Source: an uncultured Carnobacterium sp.
GTDB lineage: Bacteria > Bacillota > Bacilli > Lactobacillales > Aerococcaceae
DNA length: 20,680 nt
Assembly (NCBI GenBank): GCA_937923125.1
Contig: CALALK010000302.1
Span: 1-20,680, forward strand
Direction of reading: 5' to 3'
The position numbers and the translations under genes were made by a program. The notes below the pieces were generated by a model. The model was given only the letters and a program-made list of their open reading frames with translations. It ran no database searches and had not been told where the DNA came from. Shown one piece after another: positions 9,411 through 17,453 of this stretch (within the stretch, counting starts at the first letter, position 1; every line of letters starts with the position of its first letter).

Positions 9411-11054
9411 TTAATTTTTGCTTTCTTCGTCAGAATCTTTTTTCTTAGCGAATACTAACACTCCAACTGCCGCAACCACTAGTAATCCACCAATCACCAT
9501 ATAGATTGTTTGGTTGCCAGTACCTGTGTTTGGAAGTTCTTCAGTTACAGTTGTTGAAGTTTCTTCAACTGTTGTCACAGTAGTTTCTTCTGTTGTTGTA
9601 GTTGTTGTTGTTGTCGTTGTAGTTGTTTCTTCCTCTTTAGGAGTATCTTTTACATGTAAGATGCTTCCATCTTTACCAAGAGTCACTGTATATTCAGTTT
9701 CGTCTAATTCGTAACCTTCTGGAGCAGTTTTCTCTTTAATCTTGAATTCTTTTCCAGCGTATTTTTCATCGAATTGCGGAGAAACAGCATGACCTTCTTC
9801 GTCAGTAGTCACTTCAACTGTATTTCCATCTGGATCTGTAATGACATATACAGCACCTTGAACAGGATTCAATGTTTTCGCATCTACTTTGCTCACTTTA
9901 ACTGTATAAGCACTCGTTGCTTCGATTGTGCCTGAGAAGAGCGAAGTTGCACTTGCTGTGAATGTTGTCTCAGTCGTATTTGTACGACGAGTGACTGGTG
10001 TACCGTCTGCTTTTGTTACAGAAACCATATTTTGAACTTTACTTCCATCATTTGGAGTTGTTGTGTCATAAGTGACATAGTATTTTTTAGTTCCATCTTT
10101 GAATGTGATTGTAAAGTTTGTATAGTTTTCATTCCAGTTTACTGTGTAGTCAGTTCCTTCTACTAATTGTACGAAATCCGATTCTTTACCAGATGTTGTC
10201 TCGTTCATTGAAGGTGCATTGTACACGACTAATGATTCAGGAATATATTGAATAGAGGCTGTTGAAGGATCACTTGGTAAAGTATCATTTAATACTAAGT
10301 TTTCTCCTAAGTTGTCTCCACTTGTATTTACACGTACTTTCCACTCTGAAACATATTGGCCAGAACCTTTTGAACCTGCAGCTTCTAATTTTGCTGATGT
10401 CCATGCTTTATTAGCTGCTTGCCCACCAATTTTTGCAAAGTTTTCTTTACCAATTGGATCTGTTTCATCTGAAAGAGTTTTAGAATTATGTGTTTGAGTA
10501 ATCGTTGTTTGCATTGATGGTGAGTCGAACGTTACTGTTTGGTTAGATACATTCTTCTTATATAAGAAGTTTAAAGCTAAAGTTCCTTTCACCTCTTTGA
10601 CTGTATCCGCACCCTTTGCCGCTAAATATTTGTCTAGGTTCTTCAGTGTGACTGTAATCGTCCCACCTTGGTTATCACCATGTCCTTCAAAATGTGCATC
10701 CGCAATTGGTACATTCGTTGCCAAATCAACTAATTCCACGTCATGATTATCGTAGAATGTAATCTCAGCAGGAACCTCTAATTTAAAGAAATCACCATTT
10801 TGAATATCTCCATTGTAATGCTCTAAGTCGAATAGCGCTCTTAATTTATATGCTCTATTTGTAAGGATTTGATAGACTCCATTTGCATCTGGACTTAATT
10901 TTGTATCCGATTGATCAAGAAGTTCTAATCCTGAAATTACGTTTTGAAGTTCTTTTCCTTCAGCAGCTTTTGCCGAAGTGTTCCCTAAAAACACCAATGA
11001 TAAAATCACCAATAAAGTTGCAAATAAACCAAACCATTTACTCTTTTTCTTCAT
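9411..11054 (-). CDS. LPNTG cell-wall-anchored adhesin with Cna-type domains
   Basis: This 547-aa secreted protein should be attached to peptidoglycan by sortase. In order: a signal peptide (1-30, ending AKA), an Ig-like N-terminal region (about 31-190), and a collagen-binding/MSCRAMM-like domain (about 200-375, with SEWKVRVNTSGDNLGENLVLNDTLP-type strands). Next is a Cna_B/SpaA-type domain (about 382-470) with KVSKVD and a KEKTAPEGY motif. The C-terminus has a stalk with 12 consecutive threonines and then LPNTG (507-511), a membrane helix and a KKK tail. Lys389 and Glu441 fit the isopeptide-forming pair of Cna_B domains, and the partner position is Asp470 instead of the usual Asn. The ligand cannot be told from sequence. 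The ATG follows GAAGGG. It is a monocistronic accessory gene, flanked upstream by a dinB remnant. Confidence 0.9.
   Translation of the reverse strand: MKKKSKWFGLFATLLVILSLVFLGNTSAKAAEGKELQNVISGLELLDQSDTKLSPDANGVYQILTNRAYKLRALFDLEHYNGDIQNGDFFKLEVPAEITFYDNHDVELVDLATNVPIADAHFEGHGDNQGGTITVTLKNLDKYLAAKGADTVKEVKGTLALNFLYKKNVSNQTVTFDSPSMQTTITQTHNSKTLSDETDPIGKENFAKIGGQAANKAWTSAKLEAAGSKGSGQYVSEWKVRVNTSGDNLGENLVLNDTLPSDPSTASIQYIPESLVVYNAPSMNETTSGKESDFVQLVEGTDYTVNWNENYTNFTITFKDGTKKYYVTYDTTTPNDGSKVQNMVSVTKADGTPVTRRTNTTETTFTASATSLFSGTIEATSAYTVKVSKVDAKTLNPVQGAVYVITDPDGNTVEVTTDEEGHAVSPQFDEKYAGKEFKIKEKTAPEGYELDETEYTVTLGKDGSILHVKDTPKEEETTTTTTTTTTTTEETTVTTVEETSTTVTEELPNTGTGNQTIYMVIGGLLVVAAVGVLVFAKKKDSDEESKN
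9591..9626 (-). repeat. Threonine-codon triplet tract in adhesin stalk
   Basis: Twelve consecutive ACN codons, mostly ACA, form a near-perfect trinucleotide repeat in the wall-spanning stalk. Slippage would change stalk length without shifting the frame. Confidence 0.8.
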
Positions 11055-11070
11055 AAAAGCCCTTCTTTCT

Positions 11071-11084
11071 TTTAACCGTTTTCA
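11071..11084 (-). promoter_or_regulatory. Possible cre (CcpA) site before the adhesin gene
   Basis: The minus strand reads TGAAAACGGTTAAA. It matches the catabolite-responsive consensus TGNAARCGNWWWCA at every position except the C near the end. It lies between the -10 and the ribosome binding site, where CcpA would repress. Inference from one site; not verified. Confidence 0.35.
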
Positions 11085-11086
11085 CT

Positions 11087-11116
11087 ATCGTACCACAAAC
11101 TTCATACTAAAGGCAA
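11087..11116 (-). promoter_or_regulatory. Promoter of the LPNTG adhesin gene
   Basis: On the minus strand: TTGCCT (11111-11116), an 18-base spacer, then TACGAT (11087-11092). The -35 begins only a few bases after the end of the dinB remnant, so the remnant's far edge lies very near the promoter. Confidence 0.6.
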
Positions 11117-11122
11117 AAAAAT

Positions 11123-11227
11123 AGAACAAGTGGATCCAACTCCTCTTTGATTTGGTTTTCCTCCTACAATGACTAGTTGTCCTTTCCACTCTGGATGTTC
11201 TCTTTGTTCAACAGATGCAAAAAAAGC
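11123..11227 (-). pseudogene. Fragment of a second, diverged dinB gene
   Basis: The 35 minus-strand codons translate to [16 protein letters not shown] and onward to RGVGSTCS, matching residues 11-45 of the intact DinB at 7681-8739 with 30 of 35 residues identical. By hand alignment the DNA differs at about 23 of 105 positions, mostly synonymous third bases. There is no start codon, the two Asp residues before it (Asp8, Asp10) are missing, and the frame soon stops. Seen: the match and truncation at both ends. Inferred: because most changes are silent, the fragment diverged while still part of a working gene, so it probably came from another strain or species together with neighbouring DNA. It is less likely to be a recent local duplication. 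Confidence 0.88.
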
Positions 11228-11250
11228 TAAACCAAATCGTTTAGCTTTTA
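11219..11250 (-). terminator. Intrinsic terminator after the 89-aa gene
   Basis: On the minus strand the stem AAAAGCTAAAC/GTTTAGCTTTT with a short loop is followed by a run of seven T. The T-run is the same DNA as the AFF codons (Ala-Phe-Phe) that open the dinB remnant. The structure could work in both directions. Confidence 0.75.
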
Positions 11251-11256
11251 TAATAT

Positions 11257-11526
11257 CTATTTATTTTTATTATTCTTTTCGTTGATTTTCACATAGATGA
11301 TAAAACCAACAGTCGAAACCAAACAACAATTCCCAATGATGTAATAAATATCATATCCGGTCAATCCGGTCATTACTAATTCTAGTGATTCTTTCTTCGT
11401 AACGAACTCACTAATTGAAAATCCATGTTGAACTTCAGCTGCTTCAACGACAGCATTCCTTAGGTAAAATCCTAAAAGGAATAAACTAAATGAAACAAAA
11501 TAAAATAATTTACTTTTAAATTTCAT
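11257..11526 (-). CDS. Mini surface protein with degenerate sorting-like signal
   Basis: I do not recognise this short protein (89 aa from the ATG at 11526). It has an N-terminal signal-like segment (hydrophobic [15 protein letters not shown], then NAVVEAAE), about 25 polar residues, and a C-terminal block that looks like a cell-wall sorting signal: [16 protein letters not shown], a hydrophobic helix and a basic tail ([10 protein letters not shown]). The expected LPXTG reads LVMTG, so Pro is replaced by Val and sortase cleavage is doubtful. The ATG at 11526 is six bases from a long GAGGAAGAGGGGG site; two ATGs further upstream overlap or precede that site. It has its own promoter and terminator. 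It may be a collapsed remnant of a larger LPXTG protein or a small membrane peptide. Confidence 0.65.
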   Translation of the reverse strand: MKFKSKLFYFVSFSLFLLGFYLRNAVVEAAEVQHGFSISEFVTKKESLELVMTGLTGYDIYYIIGNCCLVSTVGFIIYVKINEKNNKNK

Positions 11527-11559
11527 TTTCATCCCCCTCTTCCTCATTTCTTTACTGTA

Positions 11560-11587
11560 ATTATATAGTATCCTTTTCTTTAGACAA
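11560..11587 (-). promoter_or_regulatory. Promoter of the 89-aa surface protein gene
   Basis: On the minus strand: TTGTCT (11582-11587), a 16-base spacer, then a perfect TATAAT (11560-11565). This supports the small gene being real and transcribed apart from ung. Confidence 0.65.
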
Positions 11588-11655
11588 TTCCATCCTATAA
11601 AAAGCTTTTATTCTAAAGAGATATAAACTTCATGGCCTTTTAAATTTTGAATCAA

Positions 11656-12309
11656 TTAGAGTCTCCAATCAATCGGTGTTTGACCCGTTGCCTCTAGAAA
11701 TGCATTTGCTTTGCTAAACGGTTTACTTCCAAAAAATCCGCGGTATGAGGATAATGGACTTGGATGTGGTGCCTTTAAAATCAAATGGTTCGGATTGGTA
11801 ATCAGCTTTTCTTTCGATTGTGCTGGTTTCCCCCACAATACAAAGACGATTGGATGGTCACTTTGATTTAGAGAAGAAATAACCGCATCGGTAAAAGTTT
11901 CCCACCCTTGACCACGATGGCTATTCGCCTCGTGTGCACGAACCGTCAATACTGTGTTCAAAAGCAACACGCCTTGCTTTGCCCAAGCGGTTAAATCCCC
12001 ACTCTTTGCAACAGGAATGCCAAGGTCGCTTTCAAGTTCCTTATAAATATTGAGTAATGAAGGCGGTAGTGCAACACCTTTTTGAACGGAGAAGCTAAGA
12101 CCATGTGCTTGGTTATCGCCATGATAAGGATCTTGACCAAGAATAACCACTTTCACGTTATCAAATGGTGTCAGTTCCAAAGCCTTAAAGACATTCTCTG
12201 CAGCAGGAAATACTTTATGATGATTTCGCTCGTTTTGTTCAAAGGAACGTACTGCATGGAAATACTCTTTTTCCTTCTCCCCACCAATGACATCATGCCA
12301 CGTTGTCAT
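11656..12309 (-). CDS. ung: Uracil-DNA glycosylase
   Basis: Ung removes uracil from DNA by cutting the base-sugar bond, starting base-excision repair. The 217-aa protein is full length. It has the water-activating motif GQDPYHG (58-64, catalytic Asp60) and the DNA-intercalating loop HPSPLS (182-187, His182). Its start overlaps the dfrA stop (ATGA, 12306-12309), so the two are translationally coupled. Its place after thyA and dfrA fits a shared theme: low dTMP or blocked folate recycling raises dUTP and uracil in DNA, which Ung repairs. I see no GC-rich terminator between ung and the next gene's promoter. Confidence 0.97.
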   Translation of the reverse strand: MTTWHDVIGGEKEKEYFHAVRSFEQNERNHHKVFPAAENVFKALELTPFDNVKVVILGQDPYHGDNQAHGLSFSVQKGVALPPSLLNIYKELESDLGIPVAKSGDLTAWAKQGVLLLNTVLTVRAHEANSHRGQGWETFTDAVISSLNQSDHPIVFVLWGKPAQSKEKLITNPNHLILKAPHPSPLSSYRGFFGSKPFSKANAFLEATGQTPIDWRL

Positions 12310-12803
12310 AGAGTTTCCTCTTTTCTCTCGTAGATTTCAAACGTATGTGGGTAGACATTTTTTTCATCCACTTCACCTTCGAGTGATTTCACTTTCACGA
12401 AATCGCCCCATGGAAAATCGGTTGGGAAATACGTATCCCCTTCAAATGTATGATGTATTCTTGTGCAGTATAGCAGTTCCACATGTTCTTTTAGAAGACG
12501 ATACACTTCGGCACCACCGCACACATAAATGTCCTCGTGTTTGGCATCTTCGATAATATCTTTTACATCTGTCACAACTTCAGCGCCTGGCACTTCATAA
12601 TCGTTGCTTCTTGTTAAAAGAATGGTTTGACGCCCTGGAAGCAAGCGGCTCCCCATCCCTTCAAACGTCTTACGTCCCATAAGGATGGTTTGCCCCATTG
12701 TCACTTCTTTAAAGAATTTCAAATCATTCGGTAATCGCCAAGGAAGCGTATTGTCTTTTCCAACAAGCCCTTGTTCATCTTGAGCCCAAATATAAATTAA
12801 CAT
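12306..12803 (-). CDS. dfrA: Dihydrofolate reductase
   Basis: It reduces dihydrofolate to tetrahydrofolate with NADPH and is the target of trimethoprim. The 165-aa protein has the expected chromosomal type features: N-terminal IWAQDEQGLVGKDNTLPWRLPNDLKFF with active-site Asp27, MGRKTFEGMG (NADPH site) and IYVCGGAEVY near residue 100. It starts 15 bases after the thyA stop, behind a GGAGGAAA site. Its neighbour ThyA is the enzyme that produces dihydrofolate, so the pairing is functional. Nothing indicates a mobile resistance variant. Confidence 0.97.
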   Translation of the reverse strand: MLIYIWAQDEQGLVGKDNTLPWRLPNDLKFFKEVTMGQTILMGRKTFEGMGSRLLPGRQTILLTRSNDYEVPGAEVVTDVKDIIEDAKHEDIYVCGGAEVYRLLKEHVELLYCTRIHHTFEGDTYFPTDFPWGDFVKVKSLEGEVDEKNVYPHTFEIYERKEETL

Positions 12804-12818
12804 CTGTTTCCTCCAGTA

Positions 12819-13766
12819 TTACACGGCAATCGGTGCTTTAATCGTTGGATGTGGATTATATCCTTCCACAATCACATCATCAACATCGATTTCAAACATT
12901 GATTTTTCAGGATGTTTTAATACGAGTGTTGGTAATTCTCTTTCCTCACGCGCTAATTGTGTTTCAACTTGTTCCATATGGTTTAAGTAGATATGCGCAT
13001 CGCCTAATGTATGAACGAATTCACCAACTTCTAACCCTACTTCATTTGCGATTAAATGTGTTAATAAGGCGTAACTTGCGATGTTGAATGGCACCCCTAA
13101 GAACACATCCGCACTACGTTGGTATAATTGGCAGCTTAATTTACCATCAGCAACGTAGAATTGGAACATTGTGTGACATGGAGGAAGCGCCATGCTTGGA
13201 ACATCTTCTGGATTCCATGCGGATACAATCATACGACGTGAATCTGGAGAATTCTTCAATAAGTTCAGTAAATCTGCGATTTGGTCAATCGTTTCCCCTT
13301 TTGTTGTTTTCCAGTGACGCCATTGAGAACCATAAATATTTCCAAGTTCACCGAATTCAGCCGCAAACGCATCATCCGTTAAGATTTTCTCACAGAAGTC
13401 TTTCTTCACTTCTTGGTATACTTCGTTAAATGCTTCGTCTTCTAAGCAACGGCGTCCAAAGTCTGTCATATCAGGACCAGTATATTTTGGAGAAGAAACA
13501 TAACGCTCAAATGCCCATTCATCCCAAATGTGGTTGTTATGTTCTAATAAGTATTTGATATTTGTATCGCCGTGTAAGAACCATAGTAATTCGCTCTTAA
13601 TTAAACCAAACGCCACACGTTTTGTTGTTAACAGTGGAAATCCTTTTTGTAAGTCAAAACGCATTTGGTATCCGAACACACTCTTTGTCCCTGTACCAGT
13701 ACGGTCCGTTTTTGTTGTTCCTTCTTCTAAAATCTTTCTTAGTAAGTCTTTATATTGTTTCGTCAT
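12819..13766 (-). CDS. thyA: Thymidylate synthase
   Basis: It converts dUMP and methylene-THF to dTMP and dihydrofolate. The 315-aa protein shows [13 protein letters not shown] with the phosphate-binding Arg (20-32), catalytic Cys197 in [11 protein letters not shown], and [11 protein letters not shown] (177-186). It carries the roughly 50-residue insertion (about 90-140) found in the longer Gram-positive ThyA forms. The start is the ATG at 13766 behind AAAGGAAC. A 16-codon upstream extension would overlap the end of the ABC-F gene and is rejected. Confidence 0.97.
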   Translation of the reverse strand: MTKQYKDLLRKILEEGTTKTDRTGTGTKSVFGYQMRFDLQKGFPLLTTKRVAFGLIKSELLWFLHGDTNIKYLLEHNNHIWDEWAFERYVSSPKYTGPDMTDFGRRCLEDEAFNEVYQEVKKDFCEKILTDDAFAAEFGELGNIYGSQWRHWKTTKGETIDQIADLLNLLKNSPDSRRMIVSAWNPEDVPSMALPPCHTMFQFYVADGKLSCQLYQRSADVFLGVPFNIASYALLTHLIANEVGLEVGEFVHTLGDAHIYLNHMEQVETQLAREERELPTLVLKHPEKSMFEIDVDDVIVEGYNPHPTIKAPIAV

Positions 13767-13780
13767 ATCTGTTCCTTTCT

Positions 13781-15670
13781 TTAATTCCCTGCTAATTCTG
13801 CTAAATATTCCCAACGTTCGTAAGCTTCACTTGCCGCTTCTTCCGTCTTGTCTAATTCCTCTTGTAATTCTTGTAGTTTGGCAAAATCTTGTGCATGTAC
13901 ACTCATTTCCTCTTGCAAGAATTCTAGTTTTTCTTCGAGTTCTTGAATGGTTCCTTCAATCGTCTCCCATTCCTTCTTCTCTTGATACGTCATCTTCTTA
14001 GATGGAGCTGCTTTTGGAGTCTCCGATTTTGGCGTTTCCACCTTAGGAGCTTCCACCACAACTTTTGCGAGCGTCTTTTCTTGTTCTAAATACTCACTCA
14101 TCGATCCGTAGAACAATTCTGTTTGCCCTTCTCCTCGGATAACAAATAATTGGTCGACCGTCTTATCTAAGAAGTAACGGTCATGCGATACGATAAGAAC
14201 CGCCCCATTAAACGACTCTAGGAAATCTTCGAGTACGGTTAATGTATCAATATCCAAGTCGTTCGTTGGTTCGTCTAATAATAACACATTTGGTTTTGTC
14301 ATTAATAAACGAAGTAAGTAGAGTCGTCTTCTCTCTCCTCCAGACAATGTATGAATATACGCTCCATGTAAATGTCTTGGGAATAAGAAAGTCTCGAGTA
14401 ATTCTGAAATAGATGCTACTTCTCCATTTTTACGTTTAATTTCTTCCGCTTCTTCTCGTAAATATTGGATCAGCTGTTTATCCATTGGAATATCTTCATC
14501 TTGTTGTTTATAGTACGCGATTCGAACGGTCTCACCGACAACAAATTGGCCACTATCAAATGGAATCTGTCCGGCAATGGCATTTAAGAATGTGGATTTC
14601 CCAACGCCATTCACCCCAGCAATCCCGATGCGCGCTTGACTTTGAATAACCCAATCCAGATTCTTTACGATGGATTGTCCATTAATCGAAAGAAAGGCGT
14701 CTTCCAGTTGAAAAACACGTTTTCCAATACGAGCTTGGTCAAACTCCATCACTAGCTTCTCTTGAGAAGTCGTTTGCTTCACATCTTTTTCTAGCGCTTC
14801 AAAACGATGAATACGGGCTTGTTGTTTCGTTGTACGAGCTTTTGCACCTTGGCGCATCCACTCTAACTCGCTTTGATACAATCGTTTTTGTTTCTGCGAC
14901 ATACGTGTTGCGATTTGTTCTCGTTGGCTTCGTTGTTCTAAGTAAGACTCGTAATTTCCTTCGTACGCTTCGATTCTACCGTTCACGAGTTCAAACATAT
15001 GCGTTACCGCACGTTCGAGGAAGTAACGGTCATGAGTAACGAGCATCATCGCGCCTTTGTAATTGGCTAAATAACCTTCTAACCATTCAATGGCTTCTAG
15101 GTCTAAGTGGTTCGTTGGTTCATCGAGCAATAGTAAATCCGGTTCTTCCATCAATACTTTTGCAAGACCCACACGTTTCTTTTGACCACCAGAGAGTGTG
15201 CCCACTTTTTTCTGGATATCCGTTAGTCCCATCTTTTGAAGAATCGTCTTGATTTGAACTTCCACTTGCCATCCATCGATTTCATTCATCTTTTGCTCTA
15301 AGACGCTGTATCGTTTCGCAAGACTTTCCGACGTTGGATTTTCTCGTAATTGCTCCACCACTTCTTCAAAGTCATGAACGACTTTTAACGTTGGATGGTC
15401 GCCTTTATACAAGGCTTCGAAAATCGTATCTTCGTCATCTAATTGCGGTTGCTGAGATAAGTATCCAATTCTGAAATCGTTAGACGTTGTAATATCGCCC
15501 GATTCTGCAAAATCAACTCCTGCAAGAATGGATAATAATGTACTCTTCCCAGTCCCATTTTGACCGATTAAGCCTACGTGCTCTCCTTCGTTAATAATAA
15601 AGGAGACATCTTCTAATAATGATTTCGCACCATAAGATTTTTTCAAATGATCGACTCTAAAATCTTTCAT
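13781..15670 (-). CDS. ABC-F ATPase, Uup-like, with C-terminal coiled coil
   Basis: This is a soluble twin-ATPase of the ABC-F group, which act on ribosomes or, for Uup, have been linked to ribosome function and genome stability. The 629-aa protein has two ABC domains: Walker [10 protein letters not shown] (36-44) and GVNGVGKST (352-360), signatures LSGGQ (159-163) and LSGGE (442-446), and Walker [13 protein letters not shown] (179-190) and [12 protein letters not shown] (462-473). A basic linker of about 245-300 joins them. A Pro/Lys-rich hinge then leads to a helical C-terminal region (559-629), the hallmark of Uup as opposed to EttA-type proteins. There are no membrane helices. I chose the ATG at 15670 behind AAAGGAG; an upstream TTG is rejected. 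It lies 20 bases after fhs and 14 before thyA. Confidence 0.92.
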   Translation of the reverse strand: MKDFRVDHLKKSYGAKSLLEDVSFIINEGEHVGLIGQNGTGKSTLLSILAGVDFAESGDITTSNDFRIGYLSQQPQLDDEDTIFEALYKGDHPTLKVVHDFEEVVEQLRENPTSESLAKRYSVLEQKMNEIDGWQVEVQIKTILQKMGLTDIQKKVGTLSGGQKKRVGLAKVLMEEPDLLLLDEPTNHLDLEAIEWLEGYLANYKGAMMLVTHDRYFLERAVTHMFELVNGRIEAYEGNYESYLEQRSQREQIATRMSQKQKRLYQSELEWMRQGAKARTTKQQARIHRFEALEKDVKQTTSQEKLVMEFDQARIGKRVFQLEDAFLSINGQSIVKNLDWVIQSQARIGIAGVNGVGKSTFLNAIAGQIPFDSGQFVVGETVRIAYYKQQDEDIPMDKQLIQYLREEAEEIKRKNGEVASISELLETFLFPRHLHGAYIHTLSGGERRRLYLLRLLMTKPNVLLLDEPTNDLDIDTLTVLEDFLESFNGAVLIVSHDRYFLDKTVDQLFVIRGEGQTELFYGSMSEYLEQEKTLAKVVVEAPKVETPKSETPKAAPSKKMTYQEKKEWETIEGTIQELEEKLEFLQEEMSVHAQDFAKLQELQEELDKTEEAASEAYERWEYLAELAGN

Positions 15671-15690
15671 GCAAACTCCTTTCAAGTCTC

Positions 15691-17355
15691 TTAATATAAC
15701 CCTTGAATTTTCCCATTGTCATCAACACTAATTCCAAGTGCTGCTGGAACTTTAGGAAGTCCCGGCATTGTTAAAACTGTTCCCGTTAACGCTACAATAA
15801 ATCCAGCGCCAAGCTTAGGGACGAAAGAACGAATCGTAATATCGAAATCGGTTGGTCGTCCTTTTAATTTCGCATTATCCGAGAATGAGTATGGTGTTTT
15901 GGCAATACACACATTCAGATGGTTCCATCCCAGTTTTTCAAATTCCTTCAATTGTGTAAGGGCTTCGTCTGAATAATGAACGTTTGTAGCTCCATAAACG
16001 TTCTTCGCAATCGTCTCGACTTTTTCTTGGATTGTCGCACTCATATCATAAGTTGGTTGGAAAGTAGCGTTGTTCTCACATAATTCGACGACTTTCTCTG
16101 CTAGTGCGATACCGCCCCGGCTTCCGTGTTCCCACACACTCGTCAGAACACAAGTCACACCCATCTCACGGCATAATTCCATAAAGAGGGCTTGTTCATC
16201 TTTTGTATCTGTTAAAAATTCATTTAAGGCTACAACAACTGGTAAGCCATATGCTTGTACGTTTTCGATATGTTTTCGTACATTTTTGAAACCTTCACGA
16301 ACCGCCTCGAGATTCTCACCAAGTGCGAGTTCATCTAGCGCAACGCCACCATGCATTTTCGTCGAACGAATAGTCGCTACAAGCACAACTGCATCTGGAT
16401 GTTTTCCAAGAACAGGAACTTTAATATCGAGGAACTTCTGTGCACCAAGGTCAGCCCCGAATCCCGCTTCGGTCACGACATAATCTGCAAGCGTCAATGC
16501 CATTCTCGTTGCCACGACACTATTACAGCCATGCGCGATATTAGCAAATGGTCCTCCATGAACAATGGCTGGTGTTTCTTCCAATGTCTGCACAAGGTTA
16601 GGTTTCATTGCCTCTTTGAGTAATGCGGTAATTGCTCCTTCCGCACCTAAATCAAACACGGTAACAGGTTCTCCTGACTTTGTATACGCCACGAGAATAT
16701 TTGAAACGCGTCGTTGCAAGTCGCTTAAATCACTCGCCAGGCAAAGAATCGCCATCATTTCAGTTGCGACCGTAATATCAAAACCGTCTTTACGCGGTGT
16801 TCCATTCACTGGACCTCCAAGCCCAATTTCAATTTCTCGCAACGCTCGGTCATTTAAGTCCAAGGCCCGCTTCCAAATAATGCGGCTAGGATCGATTTCT
16901 AATTCATTTCCTTGATGTATATGATTATCGATGATGGCAGATAACAGATTTGTTGCTGTCGTTAGGGCATGCATGTCCCCTGTGAAATGCAAGTTGATTT
17001 CTTCCATCGGAACAACTTGTGCATAACCTCCACCTGTAGCTCCTCCTTTGAGCCCAAGTGTTGGTCCTAGAGAAGGTTCACGAAGTGCGATGGTAGTTTT
17101 CTTTCCAATAGCCGTTAGTGCGTCCCCAAGCCCAACTGTTACTGTAGACTTTCCTTCTCCAGCAGGAGTCGGATTCATCGATGTCACTAAAATGAGTTTC
17201 CCAAAATTCTCTGGGTTATGAATATCAGTCTTATCAATCTTGGCTTTGTATTTTCCATAGGGTTCTACTTCATCAGGAGTTAAATGAAGCTTTTCGGCAA
17301 TCACCGTGATGGGTTGCATTTGGTTTTCTTGTGCAATTTGAATATCTGTTTTCAT
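15691..17355 (-). CDS. fhs: Formate-tetrahydrofolate ligase
   Basis: Fhs joins formate to THF at the cost of ATP, giving 10-formyl-THF for purine synthesis and initiator tRNA formylation. In Lactobacillales, pyruvate formate-lyase is a typical formate source. The 554-aa protein matches the family length (about 556). It has the phosphate-binding loop TPAGEGKST (63-71), followed by [14 protein letters not shown] and the FTGDMHA block, all typical of Fhs. I chose the ATG at 17355 behind GAGGTGA. A 29-codon extension would run through the promoter and the previous terminator. It heads the run fhs-uup-thyA-dfrA-ung. Confidence 0.97.
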   Translation of the reverse strand: MKTDIQIAQENQMQPITVIAEKLHLTPDEVEPYGKYKAKIDKTDIHNPENFGKLILVTSMNPTPAGEGKSTVTVGLGDALTAIGKKTTIALREPSLGPTLGLKGGATGGGYAQVVPMEEINLHFTGDMHALTTATNLLSAIIDNHIHQGNELEIDPSRIIWKRALDLNDRALREIEIGLGGPVNGTPRKDGFDITVATEMMAILCLASDLSDLQRRVSNILVAYTKSGEPVTVFDLGAEGAITALLKEAMKPNLVQTLEETPAIVHGGPFANIAHGCNSVVATRMALTLADYVVTEAGFGADLGAQKFLDIKVPVLGKHPDAVVLVATIRSTKMHGGVALDELALGENLEAVREGFKNVRKHIENVQAYGLPVVVALNEFLTDTKDEQALFMELCREMGVTCVLTSVWEHGSRGGIALAEKVVELCENNATFQPTYDMSATIQEKVETIAKNVYGATNVHYSDEALTQLKEFEKLGWNHLNVCIAKTPYSFSDNAKLKGRPTDFDITIRSFVPKLGAGFIVALTGTVLTMPGLPKVPAALGISVDDNGKIQGLY

Positions 17356-17386
17356 GACGTCACCTCGCTGTATGCATATTCGTTTT

Positions 17387-17395
17387 ATTATACCA
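17387..17395 (-). promoter_or_regulatory. Extended -10 promoter of the fhs operon
   Basis: The minus strand has TGGTATAAT, a perfect TATAAT (17387-17392) preceded by a TG extension, with only a poor -35. The T-run of the upstream terminator lies immediately before it, so the two elements are packed together. Confidence 0.7.
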
Positions 17396-17406
17396 TAATT
17401 TGAAGC

Positions 17407-17440
17407 AAAAAAAGAATGAGGATGCAATCCACCCTCATTC
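17407..17440 (-). terminator. Intrinsic terminator after the GbpC-like gene
   Basis: The 8-bp stem GAATGAGG/CCTCATTC (17414-17440) is followed on the minus strand by seven T (17407-17413). It separates the surface protein gene from the fhs operon. Confidence 0.88.
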
Positions 17441-17453
17441 ATCTATTATTATT

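Noticed and set aside
9514..9714. Plus-strand valine-rich frame opposite the adhesin stalk
   Set aside because: It is the complement of the threonine triplet tract and has no start signal.
11596..11612. AT-only palindrome around AAAAGCTTTT downstream of ung as a terminator
   Set aside because: The stem has only one G-C step pair and no proper T-run; it is too weak to call.
17356..17400. Riboswitch upstream of fhs
   Set aside because: The leader is under 40 bases, too short for a folate or purine riboswitch.
17356..17442. N-terminal extension of fhs by 29 codons
   Set aside because: It runs through the promoter and into the terminator of the preceding gene; the ATG at 17355 has a good GAGGTGA site.
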